Both the position numbers and the translations under genes were made by a program. This document shows positions 35,715 to 45,200 of a stretch of 64,000 nucleotides of DNA, piece by piece. How positions within the stretch are numbered: the stretch's first letter is position 1; each line of letters starts with the position of its first letter. Source of the DNA: Paenibacillus sp. FSL H7-0331 (GTDB lineage: Bacteria; Bacillota; Bacilli; Paenibacillales; NBRC-103111); contig NZ_MRTH01000036.1 of NCBI RefSeq assembly GCF_001956045.1, positions 21,991 through 85,990 of the forward strand. The letters run 5' to 3'. The notes below the pieces were generated by a model. The model did not search any database. It saw nothing but the letters and a program-made list of their open reading frames with translations, and had not been told where the DNA came from.

Positions 35715-36231
35715 TTACTTTTAAAACCTGCATGACCAGATCCTGCTTCTTCGCATTAGCCGGTACAAACGCAATCAGATCTTTACCATTGAGCTTTAAA
35801 TCTGTCAACCACTTCGTTTGTTCCAGAGGTATACCATAGAGATGCTTCTCGACGCCTCCGGATTTTCCATCCACGGGGATCTCCATCACACCATCAGGGA
35901 AATCCTCGGCTTTGGCTACCGCATCCAGACTGACATAACCGCCCTGCTGACCGAGCGCCTTGAACTGCTCCTTAGGTACGACAATGATTCCGTTATCGCC
36001 AGCGGCAATTTCAACGATCAGCTTTTCCATGGAAAAAATAGGCGTTGTTTGTATTTTAACCGTTGGTGCTTGTCCCAACTTTTCAACCAGACTAGCCTCC
36101 AGCTTATCGCCCACTTCACTTGGGATGCCACTGCTCGACATCATAAATATCGGCACATCCGCCTTCGGCCCCCCACAGCCTGTCAAAATCAGCAATAAAA
36201 TCAACCCTAAACATGCAAATTTCGCCTTCAT
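35701..36231 (-). CDS. Putative lipoprotein of unknown function
   Basis: A 176-residue protein with signal peptide and lipobox ILTGC (C19). The mature domain is alpha/beta with no recognised family, although the layout (small periplasmic-like fold, IPSEVGDKLEASLVEKLG helix) loosely recalls solute-binding fragments. The ATG at 36231 has AGGAGAG upstream; an ATG 21 bp earlier lacks one. It ends only about 16 bp before the B12 riboswitch with no terminator visible in between, so its transcript may read into the switch. Any link to corrinoids is a guess. Confidence 0.65.
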   Translation of the reverse strand: MKAKFACLGLILLLILTGCGGPKADVPIFMMSSSGIPSEVGDKLEASLVEKLGQAPTVKIQTTPIFSMEKLIVEIAAGDNGIIVVPKEQFKALGQQGGYVSLDAVAKAEDFPDGVMEIPVDGKSGGVEKHLYGIPLEQTKWLTDLKLNGKDLIAFVPANAKKQDLVMQVLKVIAQK

Positions 36232-36437
36232 CTGTCTCTCCTCCCAGACCAACCAACCAGCCGTCCGTACTGAAATCTCACCTCACATCTTATCACAAAA
36301 GCTATCATTCCACAAAAACTAATGCGTATGACAAACACCCTCCAAGCCGTTCAGGCTCAAAGGTTTATCTCGAATCCAATCTCATACACAAACACATCAT
36401 TACTATTACCGAGACAACTTCAGGAAAGCAGCAGCCT

Positions 36438-37166
36438 TTAATCCTGATACGTCACTTTAATTGGCGTCCACTCGGCAATAACCGTTTGGCCATGGACCGA
36501 TACGCTGCCCTCAGGAGTCAAATCCTTTTCCGTCATAATTCCAAGCGCAACCGTGAATTGATTCAACTTGATTGGCACCTGCCGTTCTCGCCGAACTTCG
36601 ACACCATTAACCGCAAAAATAACCTCGTCATTTCCACGATGATACGTAATTCGATACGTATTGAACTCTCGAGGCTGAAAATCCGTCTCTTCCTTGAAAA
36701 TACAAAAGAATCTGGTTTTGTCCGACTCCGGAACCTCGACGCCAGGAAAAGGAAGAATTCCATAGACGCTGGCATAAGTATCATTTCCCACAAAAAAATC
36801 AAGCGCTGCGCCTGTAGTAAAATCCAGCAAATTCAGTGAAACAAAACCATCATACAAATCGTGGGCCGCTGTCCCCGTTGTTCTCGAACGGATTTGCAGT
36901 TCAAAGCTGACCTCGCCTGCTTCCGGCACCTGAACAGCATCCACTGAATAATACATATGCTTCGCATTGTCCAGGAACTGCACATGATCATGCTTGCGGC
37001 TGAGCGGTGCTCGTACATATAAAATTCCATTACGAACGATAACTACAGCGTTTGGCTCCCGATAATTCCAGAAGGAACCGTCCTGCAGCGGAAATCCACC
37101 AATTTTCCAGACATCCTTGTCAGACAAAATGTTATGAAAATCTCCTAATATGTGCTCTCTGCTCAT
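36438..37166 (-). CDS. Conserved protein of unknown function, predicted beta-sandwich
   Basis: A 242-residue protein without signal peptide or membrane segment. It is rich in short beta strands and aromatic residues (DGSFWNYREPNAVVIVRNGILYVRAPL; EFNTYRITYHRGNDEVIFAVNGVEV). The latter resembles the back sheet of concanavalin/LamG-like jelly rolls, with the phrase 'NGV/NGKEV' typical of those folds. No catalytic residues can be assigned. It lies 27 bp downstream of the UbiA prenyltransferase gene, same strand, so the two are probably co-transcribed; the biological link is unknown. Confidence 0.65.
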   Translation of the reverse strand: MSREHILGDFHNILSDKDVWKIGGFPLQDGSFWNYREPNAVVIVRNGILYVRAPLSRKHDHVQFLDNAKHMYYSVDAVQVPEAGEVSFELQIRSRTTGTAAHDLYDGFVSLNLLDFTTGAALDFFVGNDTYASVYGILPFPGVEVPESDKTRFFCIFKEETDFQPREFNTYRITYHRGNDEVIFAVNGVEVRRERQVPIKLNQFTVALGIMTEKDLTPEGSVSVHGQTVIAEWTPIKVTYQD

Positions 37167-37193
37167 CCAAGCCGCCTCTTTCTCTGGTTGAAT

Positions 37194-38114
37194 TTACTGA
37201 AAAATCCCATGTGCCAGCAGAGTCAGAATCATGATCGACCCACAGCGGACTGTAACACGTAGTGAAGCTCCCATCAAGGGCAGGTAAGCGACCGAAGGAT
37301 TCTCTGACTTCAGCATACCATATACCTTGTATATAGGAATAACAGTAACCAAAGCAATCAATGAATAATAAGGCAGCACGTTGAAAATGACACACACCAA
37401 TAACGAAAGGAATGCCAGAAATAGCAGGAAACGTGAAAACTGAATAGCTCTTTGTTCACCCCATACCACGACTAAAGTATGTTTACCCGCTTGTTTATCC
37501 GATTGCCAATGCAAAAAATGATGATTAAACAAAATCAACGTGGTTAACAGGCCGATCGGCAGCGATAATAGCAGTGCGCGATAATCAAGCTCCATCGTCT
37601 GGACAAAATAGCTGCCCATAATCGGTAAAATCCCGAAGGACAACAAAATAGCCAGTTCACTGTAGCCTTTACCTCTATAGCCAAACTTGAGCGGTGGTGC
37701 CACATAGAAATAAGCAATCAAGCCTCCCAGACCGCCGAAGATCAATACCCACCAGCCTGCATAAAACCCAAGCACCAAACCGCATATCAGGGCAACAGAG
37801 AATAAGGCCCAGGTTAAGAAAGCAAAGGTTTTCTCCGATAACGTGCCATTAGCCAAAAATCCCGAATTTGTGGAGATCGTACCCGAGTTTATTGCTGCAG
37901 CAACATCGACACCGTTCCGATAGTCCCATAAATCGTTAATCATATTGGAAAATAGATGTGCAGCTCCGGCGCCAATTAAGGTTATAACAAAAAGCAGCGG
38001 ATGAAATATACCCTTCCACGCATATGCCCCTAAAGCACCTAGAATAATCGGAATCATCATAACAGGAATGACTTGGAATCTGGATGCCTTCATAAATAAT
38101 TTCAGTTTGTCCAT
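37194..38114 (-). CDS. UbiA-family prenyltransferase (MenA-like)
   Basis: A 306-residue integral membrane enzyme with eight to nine helices. First Asp-rich motif NMINDLWDYRNGVD (N-D-x2-D-x5-D) binds the Mg-diphosphate of the prenyl donor; the second motif region reads WQSDKQAGKHTLVV. Closest in layout to MenA (1,4-dihydroxy-2-naphthoate prenyltransferase), but no men genes adjoin. The second motif has lost one of the usual Asp residues (HWQSDKQAG). The ATG follows AAAGGAATTG. Substrate uncertain. Confidence 0.82.
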   Translation of the reverse strand: MDKLKLFMKASRFQVIPVMMIPIILGALGAYAWKGIFHPLLFVITLIGAGAAHLFSNMINDLWDYRNGVDVAAAINSGTISTNSGFLANGTLSEKTFAFLTWALFSVALICGLVLGFYAGWWVLIFGGLGGLIAYFYVAPPLKFGYRGKGYSELAILLSFGILPIMGSYFVQTMELDYRALLLSLPIGLLTTLILFNHHFLHWQSDKQAGKHTLVVVWGEQRAIQFSRFLLFLAFLSLLVCVIFNVLPYYSLIALVTVIPIYKVYGMLKSENPSVAYLPLMGASLRVTVRCGSIMILTLLAHGIFQ

Positions 38115-38143
38115 TTCATCAATTCCTTTCTATTACAAGATAA

Positions 38144-38168
38144 AAAGAACCGAATGCTATCGGTCCTT
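38144..38168 (-). terminator. Terminator overlapping the stop codon of the Spo0E-like gene
   Basis: GACCGATAGCATTCGGTTC followed by TTTTT on the minus strand. The left arm contains the last sense codons and the TAG stop. Confidence 0.75.
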
Positions 38169-38423
38169 TTTGTTCTGGTTCATATACTGATTAATTTTTT
38201 CGTCAAGAATCGTACTGAAAGCAACAACCTCAGGAGATGACATGCTTTTCCTTAGAATGACCAGGATCTCCAACTGTTGACGTAAGCTGCTAATTTCTTC
38301 TTCTAACGTCAATAAATCAGAGCCATGCTTCTTGGTCTTTAATAACCACTTTGGTTGCTGATCTTTTTCCCGTATCCAACCGATGTGGAAATATTGCCCA
38401 AGCTGATACTCTGGAAAAGCCAC
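38157..38423 (-). CDS. Spo0E-like aspartyl-phosphate phosphatase family protein
   Basis: An 88-residue protein whose C-terminal half has the Spo0E hairpin: SLRQQLEILVILRKS, a turn, then the signature S-x2-L-D in FSTILDEKINQYM. Members dephosphorylate Spo0A-phosphate and delay sporulation. The N-terminal 40 residues (QYFHIGWIREKDQQP) are an extension not usual for the smallest members. The start is GTG at 38423 with AAGGAGGGAGG 7 nt upstream; an ATG 30 bp earlier has no usable site. A single-gene unit. Confidence 0.72.
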   Translation of the reverse strand: MAFPEYQLGQYFHIGWIREKDQQPKWLLKTKKHGSDLLTLEEEISSLRQQLEILVILRKSMSSPEVVAFSTILDEKINQYMNQNKKDR

Positions 38424-38527
38424 GTCAATTCCTCCCTCCTTAGCATCTCTCAAAAACTACTATACTATTAAGATAACAGCTTTTGAGATGGAAGGAAACG
38501 GGCTTATTTTGTCATTTTTTGACGAAA

Positions 38528-39727
38528 CTATAATTTTCTAACAAAATTACCTATACGATCAATAGCTTCGATCAGTTGATTTACCGAATAGGCATAGGAA
38601 CAACGTATAAAGCCTTCTCCACCCAGCCCGAATACGTCACCGGGAACTACCGCAACCTTGGCTTCATGCAGCAATCTTTGGGCAAATTCGTCCGAACTTA
38701 GGCCTGTAGAACTGATGGAAGGAAAGGCATAAAATGCACCTTGAGGCTCATGACACTGCACCCCGATTTCCCGAAAGCTATGAACGACCAAACGCCGTCT
38801 TTGATTATACGATTCTACCATCCGATCCTTTTCTTCCATACCATTGCGCAGTGCTTCAAGTGCAGCTACCTGGCCCATTGCTGGAGCGCACATCACGGTA
38901 TACTGATGGATCTTGAGCATAGCCTTGATGATATCGGAATGGCCACAAGCGTAGCCCATACGCCAGCCCGTCATGGCAAAAGCTTTTGAAAATCCGCTAA
39001 CCAGAATCGTCCGGTCCCGCATCCCTGGCAGGGAGGCAAAGCTCACGTGATTTTGTTCAAAGGTCAGCTCAGCATAAATTTCGTCGGATATGACGATCAA
39101 GTCATGCTCTTCAGCGATTTTGGCAATCGGCACCCAATCCTCATAGCTCATGATGCCGCCAGTCGGGTTACTGGGATAGCTAACAATCAAAATCTTGGTT
39201 TTGGGCGTAATGCGAGCTTTTACCGCTTCCGGCTTTAATTTAAAATCATCTTTGGCAAAGGTTTCAATACCTATCGGGACGCCTCCGCTGATCCGTACGA
39301 TCGGTGAATAGGAAATATAGCTCGGCTCAGCAATCAGGATTTCATCACCTGGAACAACCAAAGCCCGAAGCGCTAAATCGATAGCTTCACTGCCACCAAC
39401 CGTCACTAGCACCTCGTCGCTTGGCTCATAGGGAACCTGAAAGGAATCATACAAATATTCGGAGATAGCTTCTCTTAATTCATATAAACCAGCGTTCGGC
39501 GTATACTTCGTATTTCCCCGCTCCAGAGAATACACAGCAGCTTCTCTTATATGCCACGGTGTACTAAAATCGGGCTCGCCGACACCGAGTGAAATAATAT
39601 CTTTGCTAGCGCTAACCAAATCAAAAAACTTCCGGATACCAGAAGGCGGAATATCCCGCACCAATGGAGCCAAATACCCTGACATGGATTTTACGGAAGT
39701 TGAAGGTATTTCATTATTCTTAATCAT
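38528..39727 (-). CDS. alaT: Alanine transaminase (AlaT/YugH-like)
   Basis: A 399-residue class I aminotransferase with ISLGVGEPDFSTP, NPTGG (SYPSNPTGGIMS), the PLP lysine in SGFSKAFAMTGWRMGYACG and the C-terminal GEGFIRCSYAYS arginine. It lies 13 bp downstream of an Lrp/AsnC regulator in the same operon. This is the arrangement of yugG-yugH, renamed alaR-alaT in Bacillus subtilis, which makes L-alanine from pyruvate. General PatA-type aspartate or LL-DAP aminotransferase activity is the alternative. Confidence 0.82.
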   Translation of the reverse strand: MIKNNEIPSTSVKSMSGYLAPLVRDIPPSGIRKFFDLVSASKDIISLGVGEPDFSTPWHIREAAVYSLERGNTKYTPNAGLYELREAISEYLYDSFQVPYEPSDEVLVTVGGSEAIDLALRALVVPGDEILIAEPSYISYSPIVRISGGVPIGIETFAKDDFKLKPEAVKARITPKTKILIVSYPSNPTGGIMSYEDWVPIAKIAEEHDLIVISDEIYAELTFEQNHVSFASLPGMRDRTILVSGFSKAFAMTGWRMGYACGHSDIIKAMLKIHQYTVMCAPAMGQVAALEALRNGMEEKDRMVESYNQRRRLVVHSFREIGVQCHEPQGAFYAFPSISSTGLSSDEFAQRLLHEAKVAVVPGDVFGLGGEGFIRCSYAYSVNQLIEAIDRIGNFVRKL

Positions 39728-39740
39728 AGCTCATCGTCCT

Positions 39741-40232
39741 TCACGGGGAGATTAGCAGGCGGGGGTCCTCTTCCTTATCTTCGAAGATGATGCCGTCCTG
39801 TTTGTATTTTTTTAATATAAAATGGGTTTTGGTTGATAATACACGATCAATCGGTGAGAGCTTATTGGAAACGAATGATGCCACTTCCTTCAGCGTCTTA
39901 CCTTCAATTTCAACAAGCAGATCATAGGCGCCAGACATCAAATAAACGGACTTCACTTCTGGATATAAATAAATACGTTCCGCAATCGCATCAAAGCCGC
40001 GGCCACGTTCCGGAGTAATTTGCACTTCAATTAAAGCTGTTACTTTATCGTCATCTACCTTGGACCAATTCACGACTGTCGCGTACTTCACGATGACATT
40101 CGCTTCCTCCAGCTCACGAATGGCTACGGAAACTTCCGCCTCCGAGGCTCCGAGCATAGTCGCTATTAAGGCAGATGACCTTCTCGCGTCTTCCTTCAAC
40201 AGTTCGATAATGCGAATTTTAAATTGCTCCAT
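39741..40232 (-). CDS. alaR: Lrp/AsnC-family regulator (AlaR/YugG-like)
   Basis: A 163-residue regulator. N-terminal helix-turn-helix (about 5-55; DARRSSALIATMLGASEAEVSVAIRELE) is followed by the RAM ligand-binding domain (about 65-140; IEVQITPERGRGFDAIAERI, GAYDLLVEIEGKTLKEVASFV). First gene of a pair with the alanine-type aminotransferase it probably controls. The leader carries one copy of the pre-Shine-Dalgarno inverted repeat, which ends 2-4 nt before AGGAGGG. Confidence 0.87.
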   Translation of the reverse strand: MEQFKIRIIELLKEDARRSSALIATMLGASEAEVSVAIRELEEANVIVKYATVVNWSKVDDDKVTALIEVQITPERGRGFDAIAERIYLYPEVKSVYLMSGAYDLLVEIEGKTLKEVASFVSNKLSPIDRVLSTKTHFILKKYKQDGIIFEDKEEDPRLLISP

Positions 40233-40251
40233 TGTCGGTGACCCTCCTAAT

Positions 40252-40283
40252 AATTTTCAAAAGAAAACTTACTTCGTAAGCTT
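40252..40283 (-). repeat. Pre-Shine-Dalgarno inverted repeat, copy C (alaR leader)
   Basis: In the transcript sense: GCTTACGAAG, 2 nt, AGTTTTCTTTTGAAAATT, then TAGGAGGG. The same box order precedes kdgF and the gene at 60768. Confidence 0.7.
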
Positions 40284-40360
40284 AAAAAAACTTATTCCTT
40301 CATTTTACACCCAACAGCAACTTTTTTGCAAAACAAAATTAACCGGGCTTGGCTCATAGC

Positions 40361-40393
40361 AAAAAGCCCCAAAGGCTGCCGCACATGAGGCTT
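40361..40393 (-). terminator. Terminator after the GNAT remnant
   Basis: AAGCCTC and GGGGCTT arms on the minus strand followed by TTTTTG. Confidence 0.6.
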
Positions 40394-40450
40394 CGTGGAG
40401 ATCGTCCACCTATGAAAGCAAACGATGCAGGAGGAATAGTGTTTACTTAC

Positions 40451-40756
40451 TTAGCGAACGGATAGCAGCTTGCGCATATAGCTGTCGACTTCCCGGTTAC
40501 GATACTGCTGCAGAACGGTAAGTTCACAGGCTGAACTCCCTGATTTACTGCCGTCCATTTGCTCAACAGCTCTGCCAAGCCCGACCAGTTTGCCTTGATC
40601 GTAGGCTGCAATAATGTGAAAGCTTTGGCAAAAGGTTTCATATTGTAAGACATTGGCGTCATGGTCTTCTTCCAATATCGAAGCAAGCAGATCCTGATAA
40701 TCACTTTGCAGCGGGCACTCATTATCCAATTTGATTTGTATCCCTTGATTGGCCAC
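40451..40756 (-). pseudogene. Truncated GNAT-like acetyltransferase
   Basis: A 101-residue reading frame resembling small GNAT acetyltransferases: IIAAYDQGKLVGLGRAVE is the usual beta2-beta4 region and LTVLQQYRNREVDSYMRKLL the acetyl-CoA helix. The acetyl-CoA loop consensus Q/R-x2-G-x-G/A is lost (YRNREVD), and the protein stops before the C-terminal 35-40 residues that complete the fold. The GTG start has only a weak site. It is probably decayed; a short diverged functional protein cannot be excluded. Confidence 0.5.
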
Positions 40757-40832
40757 TTTTCTAACGCCGCCTTTCTGTTATTCTTATATTATAATTATAC
40801 ATTTAAATGAATTTTTATGCAAATCTAAAATA

Positions 40833-40853
40833 AAAACACCTCTTCCGAGGTGC
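40833..40853 (-). terminator. Terminator after the cysteine synthase gene
   Basis: CACCTCGGAAGAGGTG followed by TTTTTATTTT on the minus strand. Confidence 0.85.
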
Positions 40854-40892
40854 TTCATCAACTCTGTAACTCTTACTCAGAAAGGAGCTGTC

Positions 40893-41816
40893 TTAAAATA
40901 TGTCCATACTCAGGTACCGTTCTCCCGTATCCGGTGCAATACACAATATCCGTTTGCCCTTACCGAGCTTTTTGGCCACCTGGAGAGCGGTCCAAACCGA
41001 GGCACCTGCAGAAGGACCAACAAGGATTCCCTCCTGAATGGCTAACTGGCGAGTTGTATTCAGTGCATCCTCATCGGATACCTGAACGATCTCATCATAA
41101 ACGTCCGTATTTAAGATTGCTGGAATGAAGCCGGGACTTGTCCCCACCAGCTTATGTGGACCTGGCTCTCCACCTGACAATACAGGGGAGCCCTTCGGTT
41201 CGACTACGTATATTTGGATGGCTGGGAGCTTCTCGCGCAGCACCTCACCCGTTCCGGTAATGGTGCCTCCAGTCCCTGAGGTAGCAACGAAGGCGTCCAG
41301 CCTGCCTTCCATTTGCTCTAATATTTCCACAGCCGTTGTAGTCCGATGTATATCAGGATTTGCCTTATTCTCGAATTGCTGCGGAATGAAGCTGTCCTTA
41401 ATTTGATCCCTTAACTCTAATGCCTTACGGATGGCGCCCGGCATTCTTTCTGCTGCTGGTGTTAAGACCACCTGCGCACCGTAGGCCTTTAATATATTAA
41501 TTCGTTCCTTAGTCATATTATCAGGCATAATTAAAATGGCCTTATAGCCCTTGGCCGCTGCGTTCATCGCCAGTCCAATACCGGTATTGCCGCTTGTCGG
41601 TTCAATAATCGTAGCTCCCGGCTTTAGCGAGCCGTCCAACTCTGCCTGCAGAATCAGATTATAAGCTGCCCGATCCTTTACACTCCCACTCGGATTCATG
41701 TATTCAAGCTTTACATAAACCTCTGCATCGTGTTCACCCACGAGTCTGCGAATTCGTACAGCCGGCGTATCCCCAATAAGCTCTGTAACGTTATTTACCA
41801 TTCGGCTTGATGTCAT
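40893..41816 (-). CDS. cysK: Cysteine synthase (O-acetylserine sulfhydrylase)
   Basis: A 307-residue PLP enzyme with the lysine K47 in NPSGSVKDRA, the PLP phosphate loop in TSGTGGTITGTGE, EPTSGNTGIGLA and the C-terminal GPSAGAS. It makes cysteine from O-acetylserine and sulfide. The related cystathionine beta-synthase-like YrhA group shares these motifs, so CysK against CysM/YrhA is not settled. The ATG follows GAAGGGG. It stands alone between its promoter and terminator, though metA-metI elsewhere in the window serve the same sulfur network. Confidence 0.9.
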   Translation of the reverse strand: MTSSRMVNNVTELIGDTPAVRIRRLVGEHDAEVYVKLEYMNPSGSVKDRAAYNLILQAELDGSLKPGATIIEPTSGNTGIGLAMNAAAKGYKAILIMPDNMTKERINILKAYGAQVVLTPAAERMPGAIRKALELRDQIKDSFIPQQFENKANPDIHRTTTAVEILEQMEGRLDAFVATSGTGGTITGTGEVLREKLPAIQIYVVEPKGSPVLSGGEPGPHKLVGTSPGFIPAILNTDVYDEIVQVSDEDALNTTRQLAIQEGILVGPSAGASVWTALQVAKKLGKGKRILCIAPDTGERYLSMDIF

Positions 41817-41885
41817 TGTAGTACCCCTTCCTGCAAGATAGCTTACGCTCCCTGCTCCCCATAGCTATGTAACTCCACCGACCTA

Positions 41886-41913
41886 ATTTTATAGCTGACA
41901 ATTATTTTGTCAA
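41886..41913 (-). promoter_or_regulatory. Promoter of the cysteine synthase gene
   Basis: Perfect TTGACA (41908-41913) and TAAAAT (41886-41891), 16 bp apart on the minus strand. Confidence 0.6.
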
Positions 41914-41925
41914 GATGCAAATCAT

Positions 41926-42164
41926 TTGAATCCTTATCTCGCAGAAGGAACGGCCACTTATTATCAAGCTACCTTACTCACAAAAGTGAATATGTACGGC
42001 GAATTGTGGACCCACGGGCAAGCGCTGCAGATTTTGATTGGTCAAGAGGTTCATCATCGGGGTCAAATGACCGTGTTAACCCGCCAGGCCGGACTTCGTG
42101 TTCCGGTGTATTCGGGCCTGCTAGCGAAGAATGGTCCCAGATGGGCATGGAATCTCCTATGATC
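41926..42164 (+). pseudogene. DinB-family protein remnant, 5'-truncated and frameshifted
   Basis: One frame encodes QALQILIGQEVHHRGQMTVL then RQAGLRVP, the C-terminal DinB signature (metal His of the HHRGQMT helix). Just after, near 42105, the reading must move one base to continue into GVFGPASEEWSQMGMESPMI with a stop at about 42164, the usual DinB ending. A one-base deletion in the Pro/Gly codons explains this. The first 90-100 residues of a DinB protein are missing, and the fragment abuts the cysteine synthase promoter. Confidence 0.65.
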
Positions 42165-42206
42165 TGACGGCTGCATGATTTGTTAATATTCCCTACACAT
42201 TGAAAA

Positions 42207-42249
42207 ATAAGCCGCATCCTGAGTAAACACGGACGCAGCTTATTTTTTT
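42207..42249. terminator. Bidirectional terminator
   Basis: AATAAGCCGCATCC and GGACGCAGCTTATT arms with A and T tails; it ends the large hydrolase operon on the minus strand. Confidence 0.8.
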
Positions 42250-42257
42250 GTTACTCG

Positions 42258-45200
42258 TTATTGCAGAACAACATCGGTGAACTCGACCTCCGTTTCTACA
42301 GTACCCTCACCCGTTACCTTCAAATGGACTTCGGCTAACCCGCTAGTCGGACGAATCTGGTGAGAAATCTTTATTGCCTGATTATCAAGGCTGCCTATTA
42401 TTACATTACTCATACCGCTCACGCCCTGCAAGAGAACCGTATATTCGCCCGGTCCGTTAAAGCTTGCAAGCAGCTTGATCTGGGTAGACTGTGCACTGAC
42501 TACCTCGAATTCAGCTGGAGCGCTGATCCGGACCTCTTTCGTACCAATCTCCACCTTCTTCGTAATCGGATTGGCTTGCGAACCCAGTAGATCTCCGAGC
42601 AGCTCTGCGCCTTGATAATTGGGCAGCAGATAGTCCGAAGTCTCCCATTTGATCAAACTGGCCGCATCATACAGGTGAGTTGGATAACGGTTGTCCGCTG
42701 ATGTCGTCTGACGTGAACCGCTGACGGACAAGCCTCTTGCGATCGTCAGGTAATCTGTTCCTCCTGCGAGCAAGTGCGGCTCCCATAAGGATTCCCGCTG
42801 AAGCGCGGACGCAAGCTCCATAAGAGCAATGCCATAATCATGTCCGGACCACTGGACAGGGCGTCCAAACCACGTACCCGGAAGCGGCTTGCCATCGGTC
42901 CGGTAAATGGATTGCCCGAAAGCGGCAATCGCACCATAACGCATAAAGGTATGACTGCCGAAGAAGTCTCCGCGGCCATTGGATTTGTCGATTCCGTAGC
43001 TGCCGTCATCCCATAAATATACGAATGGCATGCCTCTGCTGGCCCACAGCTTCGCCTGCATCAGGTATCCGGTGCTTCCTGTTATGGCATAAGCTTCAAC
43101 ATTGGCCCGTACGGCCATAGAAGCGGTTTCCAACTCCGGTATCATATTACGCAGCTCCCATGATTGCGAGCCGCGCGGCATCTTATAGTTCGCGTTGATA
43201 TAATCGATTCCAGCGAGCCCGTACGTTCTGGCAGAGGTATTTCCGGTCAGTCGGGCATGCCGCAGCATTTTGTACAGAATCTCCACATTAGATCCTGCGG
43301 TCACATCGGTTAACTGACCCATGTAGGGACTTGTCGGAAAACCTTTGCGGGCAATAAAGGTCTGATAATCCCAATATACCCCTGCCGTTACACTTAGCGG
43401 GTTGACACGCTTGGCGATAACCGTCAGAGAATCCACATTTGTCTGTTGCAAGGCCTCCATGGTTTGAGCGGCAATTCCATCCATATAAAAAGGCAGTATA
43501 TATCCATAAGTCGAATAGTTCGTACCGATTCCCTGCTTTGCCGTTTGAATACGCTGTTCGGCCAACGTTTGAAAACTCCTGCTTCCGTGAGGGCCAAGAA
43601 GCGCATAGGGCATCACAAAAGCGGAGGTGATGATCGGTGAGGCCGACGGCCCGATGCGGTTCATCCATTTTCCCTGATCGGGAAGCCAGAGATTTTCAAA
43701 GCTGGTCAGAATCGCCTCGCTTTCCTGCTCAATCGTACCATGAGCGTATTCAAGCGGCTGAGGCAATCCGTATTCCTGAACCCACGCATCGATCAGTAGA
43801 GAAAGTTCCGTTCCCTGCCGCACAAAAATACGCGAGCTCAGTTCAATCTCCTCGCCCGACTGCAGCTCATAGGCCTGTCTGACCGGATTCTCGTTATTAG
43901 AGTTGGCCGGAATATTGGTAAAGAAAGACGGGACTCCCGTTGCAAAAGTAGCATTTTCATTAACACCATCCAGCACGGAGGGAATGAATAGGCTCATCTT
44001 GGCAGATACAGTTCCCCCGCCACGCTCTAGGCGATTCGGAAGACCGAAGAAAGCGGAGGGCTGATCGTGATTGCCGCTCCAGGGCTTGCGGGCATCCCAC
44101 ATCATGCCGAACAAAGTATCTCCTTTGCGCATTGCCATAAGCGGAACCGTAATTTTTCTCGGGTGAGGTACGTACCGATAACCATCCGGATTCTGGATGA
44201 CCGCATCCGTATCTGAGGAGCGGTTATTAAGCGGTTTCGCGTCAAGCCATTCCAGACCGGGAAACAGTGCCTCATCGATATAACCATTAGCAGGGTTTGA
44301 ATTGGCGGTAATGACCTTCTGCTGCGGGTCCAAAGAAGGTATACCCGCTTCTCCCGCCAGCAGCGTAGGTCCAGCGATTGCCGCTATGTTGCGCCTCCTG
44401 TCCGCACTAAGAGCATGTGTCATTTCAAGATTGCCGTAGACGTTGTCAGCAACCGTGACACTGCCAGTCCACTCCCCTCCATCCGGGTCCTGATAGCCGA
44501 TCATAAAGGACGAAGGGGTAGCAAGTGCAGGAGCATTGGCATACAGCTCCTTTATCTGGATCGTTTTCCCGTAGACGATCTGCTGGACACTTCCCAATGA
44601 AGGCATTACCGCAATTCTCTGCCAACTACCAGCTTTGTCCGCTTCAAGCCAGCCGAATCCATATCCGGGTAGACCGGTATGAGCAGGGGCGGGGAATACG
44701 ATCCGTTTACCGGCTGTGCCGATGATCACATCATCCGGCTGGCCGCTTGCCGGCAGCGAAGCATTTACGCTGAAGATACGCGACAGACCATGTACAGCCG
44801 GAATACCGCCACTGTTTATGCTCAAGGAGATACCTCCTGCTCCTGTCCCCGTAACTAGCGCATGATACGTAACTACCGCTTTTTGACCGGTTAACATAGC
44901 CCCACTTAATGTACTGCTGACAGGCGTAAGCTCGATAAAATCAGGTGCCTGTAATTCAAGAGCAAGCGTTCCCGTATCGTGGCCGATATTTTCCAGCTCG
45001 GCACGAATCTCGAACGTATCTCCAGGGCTAACAATCTCCTTGTCGGAAGTCTCAAATTTCGTCAGTCGCACCTCGGCAGGAAGATCCTGCTTGCGCAGTA
45101 GTGATATTTCCCGGATCGCCATTTCAATGCCATCCTTCATCGAAGGATAGGTTGCCATCGGATCGATTCTCAGCTTGGTAATATTGCCGTTCCACCCCGG

